A stretch of 5,700 bases of DNA from Clostridiales bacterium (GCA_031254075.1 JAIRVD010000304.1:1-5700), one strand, 5' to 3'; positions 1 through 5,354 are shown, numbered from the stretch's first letter. Numbers and translations: made by a program. Notes: generated by a model not told the origin, from the letters alone.

Positions 1-284
1 ATTACGGCCCGATTAAAATTGATATCGCGTCGGGCAGGGCATATCTTAACGGCGACGATATTGGGCTGTCCCAAAAAGAGATTTCGCTTTTACAGCAATT
101 TTTACAGCGTCCGGAAAAAATTCTCAACGCAAAATATTTATATGAAAAAGTTTGGGGGCAGGAAATGCTGGAAACCGATAACGCGTTAAAAGTTGCGATT
201 TCAAAATTAAGAACGAAAATAAGTGATTCCGGCTACACTATCGCGGCGTTAAGGGGCGAGGGATATTCGTTCGAAAGAGCATGA
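1..284 (+). CDS. OmpR/PhoB-family response regulator, C-terminal winged-helix DNA-binding domain (5' end outside window)
   Basis: The first complete codon is at 3, and 93 residues are visible up to a TGA at 282-284. They read as a complete Trans_reg_C winged-helix domain. An N-terminal beta-sheet segment (residues about 2-20, starting GPIKIDI) is followed by the first helix with the family-typical LSQKEISLL (22-30). RPEKILNAKYLYEKVWG (36-52) matches the 'g.vvsre.L...vWg' segment. The recognition helix is about 59-72 (DNALKVAISKLRTKI), and the wing ends in LRGEGYSF (83-90), close to the canonical 'vRGvGY.f'. Family knowledge says such proteins bind direct repeats in promoters when an N-terminal receiver domain is phosphorylated by a sensor kinase. 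The receiver domain, if present, and any kinase lie outside the window, so the target is unknown. Proximity makes the downstream surface locus a natural candidate, but that is inference. Confidence 0.88.
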   Translation, partial: YGPIKIDIASGRAYLNGDDIGLSQKEISLLQQFLQRPEKILNAKYLYEKVWGQEMLETDNALKVAISKLRTKISDSGYTIAALRGEGYSFERA

Positions 285-318
285 AGGTTAACATTTGGAA
301 ACCTTTCACCATTTTTTT
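282..318 (+). terminator. Possible weak rho-independent terminator after the response regulator
   Basis: AAGGTT (284-289) and AACCTT (300-305) form a 6-bp stem with a 10-nt loop. Two more pairs (U282-A308 and G283-C307) are possible if U306 is bulged. Seven T residues follow at 312-318. The hairpin begins inside the regulator's stop codon. The stem has few GC pairs, so termination may be leaky. If it works, it separates the regulator from the genes that follow. Confidence 0.4.
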
Positions 319-357
319 AAATACGTGAGTATTATATTATCAATGAAGCAAATAAGC

Positions 358-363
358 GAGGTG
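358..363 (+). promoter_or_regulatory. Ribosome binding site deciding the start of the 69-aa gene
   Basis: GAGGTG lies 6 nt before the ATG at 370. The in-frame alternatives are a TTG at 295, an ATG at 343 without a clear Shine-Dalgarno, and an ATG at 364 that directly abuts this motif. The spacing therefore favours 370. Confidence 0.55.
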
Positions 364-369
364 ATGTGT

Positions 370-579
370 ATGGAAAATGAAGGGTTTGTTCTTGTCGGCC
401 CGTTAAATCTGAATACACATACCAAAGTTGCTTCAACAATAATGGGAGCAAGGTTGCCGCTGAGTTCGAAAGAATTCGATACCTTGCATATGCTGGCGAC
501 GAAGGAAGGAGAGATTGTCGAATTTGAAGCCGGCTACCCGTTAGACAACTTAATCGCCAAAGTAAAAATACAAAAATAA
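370..579 (+). CDS. Small protein resembling a truncated OmpR-type winged-helix domain (69 aa)
   Basis: The frame is open further upstream, but the best start is the ATG at 370 with GAGGTG 6 nt ahead. The protein has no signal peptide or membrane segment. Residues 10-53 follow the first half of the domain encoded at 3-281. Both have a GP-hydrophobic opening, alternating hydrophobics, a small turn (MGARLPL here, NGDDIGL there), and then LSSKEFDTLHMLATKEGEIV against LSQKEISLLQQFLQRPEKIL. After residue 55 the match shortens sharply. The second helix and the C-terminal wing (RGxGY) are absent, and only a short basic tail (PLDNLIAKVKIQK) remains, which may echo the recognition helix. It could be a degraded duplicate, or a small protein that interacts with a full-length regulator. 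It lies about 85 nt after the regulator and 111 nt before the surface-protein gene. I see no named family for it, and the function is unknown. Confidence 0.6.
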   Translation: MENEGFVLVGPLNLNTHTKVASTIMGARLPLSSKEFDTLHMLATKEGEIVEFEAGYPLDNLIAKVKIQK

Positions 580-600
580 TAAATTAAAATCGTTTAACCA

Positions 601-672
601 CTTTGCACGATAGCAAAGAGGCTGAAAACAGGGAACCCCAACCCTAGAATAAAAGAGGCAATAATCTTTTAT
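601..672 (+). promoter_or_regulatory. Leader with three inverted repeats ahead of the surface-protein gene
   Basis: The 111-nt gap 580-690 contains three potential hairpins. CTTTGC/GCAAAG (601-606/613-618) has a 6-nt loop. AGGG/CCCT (630-633/642-645) has an 8-nt loop. ATAAAAGA/TCTTTTAT (649-656/665-672) has 8 perfect A/T-rich pairs and ends 4 nt before the Shine-Dalgarno GGGAGG (677-682). AAAGAGGC is directly repeated at 615-622 and 652-659. CCCAA (637-641) could also pair with TTGGG (675-679) and so cover part of the Shine-Dalgarno. I could not match this to a known riboswitch. It may be a structured leader, operator sites, or chance. If transcription starts at the promoter proposed at 622-650, the first two hairpins would not be in the RNA. 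Confidence 0.35.
622..650 (+). promoter_or_regulatory. Possible sigma-A-like promoter for the surface-protein gene
   Basis: CTGAAA (622-627, 4 of 6 to TTGACA) and TAGAAT (645-650, 5 of 6 to TATAAT) are 17 nt apart. Transcription would begin near 657, giving a leader of about 35 nt with GGGAGG in it. This is a consensus match only. It competes with reading the same stretch as a long structured leader. Confidence 0.35.
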
Positions 673-690
673 CTTTGGGAGGATATACTC

Positions 691-1992
691 ATGGAAAACA
701 TATTTTATGATTTAACCGTAGACGCAAACGGCATCGACTTGGACGATGCTGCAAACGAAGGCGGCGAAGGCGTAAACGACGAAATGTTAGCCGATTTTAC
801 ATTCATCAGCACCGACTTAGGTGTCGAAGGCGACGCAGATTCCGACTCTGATGAGGACGCGGACACAGGCGCAGACGCAGATTCCGACGCAGATAACTTT
901 GAAGACAGACCATTTGTTCCTACCGACCACAACACAAGTCCAAACCATGGCTCGGGAGTAACACAAGTTTCCAACGGACAAATAACAATTTCAATCGTCG
1001 GAAACGGAAATTCCGCAAGAATAATTGTAACCGACAGTAACGGTACAGTTGTAGGCATCACTGACAGCAAACCCGATAACAACAGTTGGAATACAGTATC
1101 TGTTGGCGATAAAGATATAGAAGTTCTTATTCGCGGAAATGCCATCAGTGACGCAAGATTTGCCGGCAACGGCAACGTCGGAAATGATGATTCGGATGCA
1201 GATGATGATACCGCTGCCGGCACAGGCACAGGTGATGATGGCGACGATGACGATGACGACGACGACGATGATGGCGATGACGATGACGATGATTCCGATG
1301 CGGACACAGGTTCTGACGATGACGATGATTCCGATACGGACACAGGTTCTGACGATGACGATGATTCCGATACGGACACAGGTTCTGACGACGATTCCGA
1401 TGATTCCGATGCGGACACTGGTTCTGACGATGACGATGATTCCGATGCGGATACAGATTCTGGCAATGAAGATGACGGTGATTCCGATGCGGATACAGAT
1501 TCTGGCGATGAAGATGACGATGATTCCGATGCGAACACTGATTCTGATGCTGAACCTGAGCTTGATATTGAAGTCGAAGTCGAAGTTGAAGATGAAGATG
1601 ATGGCGAAGTAATAAGCGGCGGCGGTTCAAACGGTTCGAGCTACTCCGGTTCAAACGACAACAGTTCAAATAACTCTCGTTCGACAACACCATCGTTTGT
1701 TCAAGTTGATTCCGAAGAATTTTTCATACTTGAAGATATGCCCGTTCCTCTGGGTTCGGCTCCTGCGGAAGAATTTTTCTTCATAGACGACCTTGATGTA
1801 CCGTTGGCAGGATTGCCCGTGCTTGGTGAATTAGAAACCGTCATAAACGACGCTTCGGTTCCTCTGGCTGCGGTACCGCAAACGGGACTTGACAGCGTAG
1901 CGGGTATGATGATGACAGGATTGTTATTATCAGCGTTCGCGGCGGCAGCGGCAGTAACCGCGATTCGCAAGCTTTCAAAATCACAAGCTTAA
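691..1992 (+). CDS. Asp/Ser-rich SD-repeat surface protein with VPQTG sorting signal (433 aa)
   Basis: The start is ATG 691, 8 nt after GGGAGG (677-682). An in-frame stop at 595 and no other usable start codon exclude a longer N-terminus. Residues 1-45 are acidic and contain no hydrophobic signal peptide. Residues 46-70 are a first Asp/Ala/Ser tract. Residues 71-165 look like a small beta-rich domain that I do not recognise. Residues 166-286 are an Asp/Ser/Thr/Gly stalk with 12- to 14-residue repeats of the type SDADTGSDDDDD. Residues 287-306 are Glu/Val/Asp-rich, and 307-335 a Gly/Ser/Asn linker. Three related segments at 342-399 end in VPQTG (395-399). A hydrophobic span (about 402-425) and a basic tail (RKLSK) follow, the classic layout of a sortase sorting signal. 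Asp-rich stalks resemble those of staphylococcal Sdr/Clf proteins, and the DxDxD spacing suggests possible Ca2+ binding; both are comparisons, not evidence of homology. The sortase at 2120 is the obvious partner. The missing export signal is the main oddity. Confidence 0.85.
   Translation: MENIFYDLTVDANGIDLDDAANEGGEGVNDEMLADFTFISTDLGVEGDADSDSDEDADTGADADSDADNFEDRPFVPTDHNTSPNHGSGVTQVSNGQITISIVGNGNSARIIVTDSNGTVVGITDSKPDNNSWNTVSVGDKDIEVLIRGNAISDARFAGNGNVGNDDSDADDDTAAGTGTGDDGDDDDDDDDDDGDDDDDDSDADTGSDDDDDSDTDTGSDDDDDSDTDTGSDDDSDDSDADTGSDDDDDSDADTDSGNEDDGDSDADTDSGDEDDDDSDANTDSDAEPELDIEVEVEVEDEDDGEVISGGGSNGSSYSGSNDNSSNNSRSTTPSFVQVDSEEFFILEDMPVPLGSAPAEEFFFIDDLDVPLAGLPVLGELETVINDASVPLAAVPQTGLDSVAGMMMTGLLLSAFAAAAAVTAIRKLSKSQA
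1291..1551 (+). repeat. Tandem 36-42 bp coding repeats (SD-type stalk)
   Basis: Seven units begin with GATTCCGAT: 1291-1326 (36 bp), 1327-1362 (36), 1363-1401 (39), 1402-1437 (36), 1438-1479 (42), 1480-1521 (42) and a partial unit 1522-1551. Units 2 and 3 are identical over their first 29 bp. All lengths are multiples of three, so gain or loss of a unit keeps the frame. The first units encode SD(A/T)DTGSDDDDD and the later ones SDADTDSG(N/D)EDD, suggesting two successive rounds of expansion. A run of Asp codons (1234-1290) precedes the array. Confidence 0.9.
1714..1887 (+). repeat. Three tandem pre-sorting-signal segments ending in VPQTG
   Basis: Units are 1714-1767 (18 codons), 1768-1827 (20) and 1828-1887 (20). 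Each follows an acidic/hydrophobic opening (EEFFILED, EEFFFIDD, ELETVIND), then VPL, then a small-residue stretch ending in Pro: VPLGSAP, VPLAGLP, VPLAAVPQTG. Only the third contains the PxTG motif. The first two units share the DNA string GAAGAATTTTTC. Confidence 0.65.
1873..1989 (+). other. C-terminal cell-wall sorting signal (VPQTG, hydrophobic span, basic tail)
   Basis: Codons 1873-1887 encode VPQTG, followed by LDSVAG, a span of about 20 mostly hydrophobic residues rich in Met, Leu and Ala, and RKLSKSQA at the end. This is the three-part layout of sortase substrates. PxTG with a non-Leu first residue recalls the (S/P)PxTG motifs used by the class B sortase of Clostridioides difficile; assigning it to the neighbouring sortase is inference. 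Confidence 0.78.
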
Positions 1993-2049
1993 TGTCTGTT
2001 TTGAGATTAAATTCGAAATAAAAGGAATACGTTTTGGGAAAAGTAAATC

Positions 2050-2088
2050 GGGAGATAAACATCGAATGTTTTACGGTGTTTATCTCCT
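2050..2088 (+). promoter_or_regulatory. Long intergenic hairpin between substrate and sortase genes
   Basis: GGAGATAAACA (2051-2061) and TGTTTATCTCC (2077-2087) are perfect complements. U2062-G2076, C2063-G2075 and G2064-C2074 extend this to 14 pairs with a 9-nt loop. No T-tract follows, so it is not a standard terminator. CTCCT (2084-2088) can alternatively pair with AGGAG (2104-2108), which would hide the sortase Shine-Dalgarno. The hairpin could stabilise the 3' end of the substrate message, lower sortase expression relative to its substrate, or act as a switch. I see no convincing promoter in 1993-2119. Confidence 0.6.
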
Positions 2089-2103
2089 TAAACCTATTGT
2101 TGC

Positions 2104-2109
2104 AGGAGG
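2104..2109 (+). promoter_or_regulatory. Ribosome binding site supporting the GTG start of the sortase
   Basis: AGGAGG lies 10 nt before GTG 2120. It supports a GTG start that adds the expected basic residues (VGRKIK) before the membrane anchor. Confidence 0.7.
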
Positions 2110-2119
2110 AAATTAAACA

Positions 2120-2896
2120 GTGGTTGGCAGAAAAATAAAAATAATTTTGCTGAGTGGCGTTCTTGTATTGTGCCTGCTGCTGATGATTTTCTTCGGTGCA
2201 AATATAGCGATTGAGTCGCATGAAATAAATAAAGCAAATGAATTATATTCCAATGTATCCGTTCAATTTATACCGCGCTCTTCACATTTGGCGGAACGCG
2301 AATTCATACAGGCAAGCGAACCTGTTGAGTTTACTCCGTTTGTAAATTTCGGTGAGATGCGAAATGATTTTCCCGATTTGGTTGCGTGGATTCAATCGGA
2401 AGGTACACCGATTAATTATCCCGTTGTTCAGGGTGAAGATAATTATTTCTATTTGAATCACCTGCCGAATAAAACCCGAAATTGGATGGGCTCAATTTTT
2501 TTGGATTCACGCAATTCACCGGATTTTTCTGACAGAAATATAATTATTTACGGGCATAACACTTCGTCGGGGGATATGTTCGGCAGTTTAAATTGGTACA
2601 TGCGCCCCGGTTTTTTTGAACGGCATCCTACAATGTTTTTATTTACGCCCGACAATAATTTCGAAATAATTTTGATTGCGGGATATATTCTTGACGCGAC
2701 CGAAGAAGTGCCGCCAATCAACTTTGCAAATGAGCATGAGTTTAACGGTTTTAACAAAAATGTAATAAGCCGCTCTATCTTTGGAAACAACATTGCTGTA
2801 GAATATGGGCAGAGACTGGTTTTTTTATGTACATGCACGAACAGTTCCGACAGAAATGAGAGGCTTATTATTGTCGGAATATTGGCAGAAATATAA
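2120..2896 (+). CDS. Class B-like sortase, membrane-anchored transpeptidase (258 aa)
   Basis: Sortases cut a sorting motif after Thr and join the protein to the peptidoglycan cross-bridge on the outer face of the membrane. A short basic N-terminus (RKIK) and a hydrophobic anchor (about 7-31) place the catalytic domain outside. Class B-like landmarks appear in order: PDLVAWIQSEGTPINYPVVQ (85-104), DNYFYLNH, GSIFLDSRN (124-132), the catalytic His in IIIYGHN (H146), MFGSLNWY (153-160), then the catalytic Cys in LCTC (C239) and the Arg in RLIIVG (R248). All three active-site residues are present, and 258 aa is a normal length. Position 237, two before the catalytic Cys, is Cys where Ser is common (LSTC). 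The start is GTG 2120 with AGGAGG. The gene follows a VPQTG protein, its likely substrate, and is 16 nt before the transglutaminase-like gene. The motif it actually recognises cannot be read from sequence alone. Confidence 0.92.
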   Translation: MVGRKIKIILLSGVLVLCLLLMIFFGANIAIESHEINKANELYSNVSVQFIPRSSHLAEREFIQASEPVEFTPFVNFGEMRNDFPDLVAWIQSEGTPINYPVVQGEDNYFYLNHLPNKTRNWMGSIFLDSRNSPDFSDRNIIIYGHNTSSGDMFGSLNWYMRPGFFERHPTMFLFTPDNNFEIILIAGYILDATEEVPPINFANEHEFNGFNKNVISRSIFGNNIAVEYGQRLVFLCTCTNSSDRNERLIIVGILAEI

Positions 2897-2912
2897 AAAA
2901 GGTGGGATTGAT

Positions 2913-3884
2913 ATGAAAAAATTTTTGAAATTATACCGGAACGCGAAAACATCTGCCTCCCCTGTCGCCGAAAACGCGTTGAAGCGTTCGCGATTTTCGG
3001 CTCGTCGTCGGCAAATGTTTTCTGCGTTCGGTATAACAGCGTTGCTTCTTGCCGCGCTTTTTATTTTGTCCGGCTCGGGAATACCTGTTCCGACTGCAAG
3101 CGGAACAAGCACAAACCGCAATAATAAAGCCGAAATTGATTATTCAAACGCAAACAGCGGATATGTGATGGTACGCTTTTTGGATTCAAGGGCAACCGCC
3201 GTAAGGGTAATAGTGGCGGGGCCGAATTCTTCGCAATATCATTATCAGTTAAATACCGGCGGAACATGGGAAGTTTTCTCCTTTTCCGAAGGCAATGGCG
3301 AATACACCGTAAGCGTTTTTGAACAAATATCAGGCAACAGATATTCGCTGGCAAACAGGCAAACAATTTCCGTAACATTAACAAACGCGTTCGCCCCGTT
3401 TCTTCTTCCGAACCAATTCGTTAATTTCAACCGAAACAGCAGAACCGTTACAATCGCAGCAGACCTTGTTCGCGGAAAAAATAATGTAATCGAAAAAGTC
3501 GGCGCTGTTTATAACTATGTAATCGAAAATATGACATACGATACAGAACTCGCCGCAACCGTTACATCGGGCTATGTTCCGAATATCGACCAAGCGTTGG
3601 CGCAAGGCAGAGGCATTTGCTTCGACTATGCCGCAATTATGACCGCAATGCTGAGAAGTCAAGAAATTCCGACAAAGCTTGTTATCGGATATGTCGGCGA
3701 TGTCTATCACGCGTGGATAAGCGTTTATTCCGCCGAAACAGGCTGGGTGAACGATATTATCTGGTTCGACGGCACAGATTGGCGCATCATGGACCCGACC
3801 TTCGCTTCGAACGGCAATCAAAGCAACGATATCATGCGCTTTATCGGCGACGGAAATAACCATAATCCTACACATACACATTGA
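2913..3884 (+). CDS. Membrane-anchored transglutaminase-like (papain-fold) protein (323 aa)
   Basis: ATG 2913 is chosen because AAGGTGG (2899-2905) lies just upstream; the frame is open back to 2805 but there overlaps the sortase gene. Residues 1-34 are basic, and a hydrophobic span (about 36-55) makes a signal anchor with an external C-terminus. Residues about 73-158 look like a beta-sandwich beginning AEIDYSNANSGYVMVRF. Residues about 190-300 match the transglutaminase-like core: GRGICFDYAAIMTAML with C236, the HAW segment with H266, and WRIMDPTF with D294, giving a complete Cys-His-Asp triad. Family members include cross-linking enzymes and cysteine proteases, so the reaction is not fixed. 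The tail NHNPTHTH is rich in His. With a sortase 16 nt upstream, processing or cross-linking of a surface protein is a reasonable inference. The stop codon overlaps the Shine-Dalgarno of the next gene. Confidence 0.87.
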   Translation: MKKFLKLYRNAKTSASPVAENALKRSRFSARRRQMFSAFGITALLLAALFILSGSGIPVPTASGTSTNRNNKAEIDYSNANSGYVMVRFLDSRATAVRVIVAGPNSSQYHYQLNTGGTWEVFSFSEGNGEYTVSVFEQISGNRYSLANRQTISVTLTNAFAPFLLPNQFVNFNRNSRTVTIAADLVRGKNNVIEKVGAVYNYVIENMTYDTELAATVTSGYVPNIDQALAQGRGICFDYAAIMTAMLRSQEIPTKLVIGYVGDVYHAWISVYSAETGWVNDIIWFDGTDWRIMDPTFASNGNQSNDIMRFIGDGNNHNPTHTH

Positions 3885-3891
3885 GGTGTTC

Positions 3892-4926
3892 ATGCTTACA
3901 AATATGTATCTGCATATGTTCTGCTCTGAGCTTTACATGATTCTTAACGCAGGCATCGTCGCAAAAAACGGTATCCTGATGATGCAGGACGACGAAAACG
4001 ATAAAGACGGAAAAACAGTTTTAGACGCTGTTCTCAAAGGGTTGGATAATAATCTGACCCTTTCCGAATCATTAGAAGAATCAAAATATTTTCCGCAATA
4101 CATGACAAAGATGATTGCAATCGGCGAAAAAACAGGTCGCGTTTGCGAAACATTAAAATCACTATCGGAACATTACGAACGCCGCGAAAAACTCGCGCTT
4201 TCCATAAAACGCGCGACAATTTACCCCGCCGTCATGCTCGCCATGATGATTGCAGTCATTATCATTCTCGTTGTGCGCGTGCTTCCAATCTTCAACGATG
4301 TATTCGAACGCATAGGCACAAGAATGTCGCCGTTCGCAACTCGCCTGATGGAATTCGGCATTTGGTTCAGAGGAGCCTCTGTTACCATTGCCGTTATTTT
4401 ATTTATTCTTTTCGCATTAGCACTTTTAATCTATGCCGTACCCGCTTTTAAAAAATCCGCGATTGCTTTTGTGAAAAATAATTTCGGCGACAGTCGGATT
4501 TTCGGAAAAATCGCATCATTCCAATTTATCTCAAGCATGAGCATCGCAATCTCAAGCGGTCTGAACACAGAAGAAGCCTTTGACATGGCGGCTTCCCTAA
4601 ACAGCGATTCAAAGGCGCTTGCCGAAAAATATGCCGCATGTAAATCCGCACTCGATTCCGGCAAAAAACTATCAGACGCACTCAAAGAATCCGCCATCCT
4701 CTCCGCAAGAGACTGCCGCATGATTTCCCTTGGCGAACAAAGCGGCACCGTAGATTCCGCAATGGCAGAAATCGCAAGGCGCAACGACGCGAAAATCCAA
4801 GACGAGCTCACCGCCTTAGTCGGCAGAATCGAACCCAACCTCGTTATCGTTACGTCGGTAATCATCGGGGTTATCCTTCTCTCCGTAATGCTTCCGCTTA
4901 TGGGTATTATGACTTCTATCGGGTAA
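3892..4926 (+). CDS. Type II secretion / type IV pilus platform protein, GspF/PilC family (344 aa)
   Basis: This family forms the integral membrane platform that couples a cytoplasmic ATPase to pilus or pseudopilus assembly. Two related T2SSF domains are visible. Domain 1 (about 12-135) contains LSESLEESKYFPQYMTKMI and IAIGEKTGR (75-83), and ends in a membrane span (about 109-135). Domain 2 (about 205-335) contains FQFISSMSIAISSGLNTEEAF (210-230), LSDALKES and ISLGEQSGTVDSAM (278-291), ending in a membrane span (about 316-338). A third span lies at 163-184. The repeated GE-x-(S/T)-G signature is typical. At 344 aa it is shorter than many PilC proteins of about 400 aa because the N-terminal cytoplasmic extension is short. 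The start is ATG 3892 with GAGG 5 nt ahead, inside the preceding stop region; a GTG at 3886 is less likely. The partner ATPase, major prepilin and prepilin peptidase are not in the window. Confidence 0.9.
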   Translation: MLTNMYLHMFCSELYMILNAGIVAKNGILMMQDDENDKDGKTVLDAVLKGLDNNLTLSESLEESKYFPQYMTKMIAIGEKTGRVCETLKSLSEHYERREKLALSIKRATIYPAVMLAMMIAVIIILVVRVLPIFNDVFERIGTRMSPFATRLMEFGIWFRGASVTIAVILFILFALALLIYAVPAFKKSAIAFVKNNFGDSRIFGKIASFQFISSMSIAISSGLNTEEAFDMAASLNSDSKALAEKYAACKSALDSGKKLSDALKESAILSARDCRMISLGEQSGTVDSAMAEIARRNDAKIQDELTALVGRIEPNLVIVTSVIIGVILLSVMLPLMGIMTSIG

Positions 4927-5018
4927 ACACAGAGTGGCCATTTCATCAACGAAGACGATAAATGTCGGGAAAACAGCGGCTTCCGCGACGAGTAGAGCGC
5001 AAGAACGGAGGTAGTACC
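4927..5018 (+). other. Intergenic gap with an imperfect hairpin
   Basis: This 92-nt gap contains GTCGGGAA (4964-4971) pairing with TTCCGCGAC (4981-4989) through one bulged G (4985), with a 9-nt loop. No T-tract follows and I see no clear promoter. The frame of the next gene is open back to an ATG at 4962, but the Shine-Dalgarno at 5007-5012 argues that this stretch is untranslated in that frame. Strand composition changes at about this point. Confidence 0.4.
5007..5012 (+). promoter_or_regulatory. Ribosome binding site deciding the GTG start at 5019
   Basis: GGAGGT lies 6 nt before GTG 5019. The alternative in-frame ATG at 4962 has no comparable motif. Confidence 0.65.
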
Positions 5019-5354
5019 GTGCGTGTATTTAAGAAGGGATTAATGTGTTCTTTAGGCAACATCCGAAAACCTTCGGCGTTTATGCCTGTTTTTTTTGCTG
5101 TGATTGTGTTCGGAGCGTTTTTTGCGGGGCTTAATCAGGCTGACAGAGCAAGCGGTGCGGAGGGCGTTCGTTTGCTTGAGGAAGCGATTTTACGTGCGGC
5201 GGTTCACAGCTATGCCACGGCGGGATATTTTCCCGAAAGTGTTGATTATATTGTGGAAAATTACGGGATTTATATTGACGGAACGAGATATGTCGTTCAT
5301 TACGATGTTTTTGCGGCGAATATTTTGCCGGTTATTCGGGTGTTTGAGATATGA
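5019..5354 (+). CDS. Small single-span membrane protein, possible minor-pilin-like component (111 aa)
   Basis: GTG 5019 with GGAGGT 6 nt ahead is preferred over ATG 4962. The N-terminus is basic (RVFKKG, IRKP), and a hydrophobic span (about 21-38) suggests a short cytoplasmic end and an external C-terminal domain. The external part contains EGVRLLEEAILRAAVHSYA (48-66), then AGYFPESVDYIVENYG (68-83) and DGTRYVVHYDVFAANILPVI (87-106). The helix followed by Tyr, a turn with Gly-x-Phe/Tyr-Pro, and 'L/I-x-x-YG' recalls the start of pseudopilin-like globular domains. There is no canonical prepilin peptidase site (Gly followed by FTLxE), so it is not an obvious prepilin. The position after GspF/PilC and the ATGA overlap with the next gene argue for a role in the same apparatus. 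I do not recognise an exact family. Confidence 0.7.
   Translation: MRVFKKGLMCSLGNIRKPSAFMPVFFAVIVFGAFFAGLNQADRASGAEGVRLLEEAILRAAVHSYATAGYFPESVDYIVENYGIYIDGTRYVVHYDVFAANILPVIRVFEI

Noticed and set aside
295..369. N-terminal extension of the 69-aa gene from TTG 295 or ATG 343
   Set aside because: There is no good Shine-Dalgarno ahead of either, and the TTG lies in the terminator-like hairpin; the winged-helix similarity begins after 370.
600..660. Possible c-di-GMP-I riboswitch, suggested by GCAAAG and AAAAC elements
   Set aside because: The conserved two-helix core and the closing GC-rich stem cannot be found, and the stretch is too short for the known architecture.
705..1538. Long open frame on the - strand (Ser/Glu-rich)
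   Set aside because: It is the reverse complement of the Asp/Ser codon repeats; the low-complexity repeat keeps the opposite frame free of stops. The + strand frame has the ribosome binding site and a meaningful C-terminus.
1291..1551. CRISPR-like or other regularly spaced DNA repeats
   Set aside because: Units abut without unique spacers, lie in frame inside a gene, and differ by synonymous and conservative changes, so they are coding tandem repeats.
1139..1693. Other open frames across the repeat on both strands (Met/Thr-rich and His/Arg-rich)
   Set aside because: They are frame shadows of the same trinucleotide-rich repeat, with no ribosome binding site or recognisable domain.
2050..2088. 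Rho-independent terminator after the surface-protein gene
   Set aside because: The stem is strong but is followed by TTAAACC rather than a run of T, so I list it as a regulatory or processing hairpin.
2805..2912. Upstream extension of the transglutaminase-like gene
   Set aside because: It would overlap the conserved active-site end of the sortase in another frame; ATG 2913 has a proper ribosome binding site and gives a normal signal anchor.
4934..5014. A 26-codon frame starting GTG after the GspF gene
   Set aside because: It has no clear Shine-Dalgarno, no recognisable feature, and ends inside the next gene's ribosome binding site; chance is the simplest reading.
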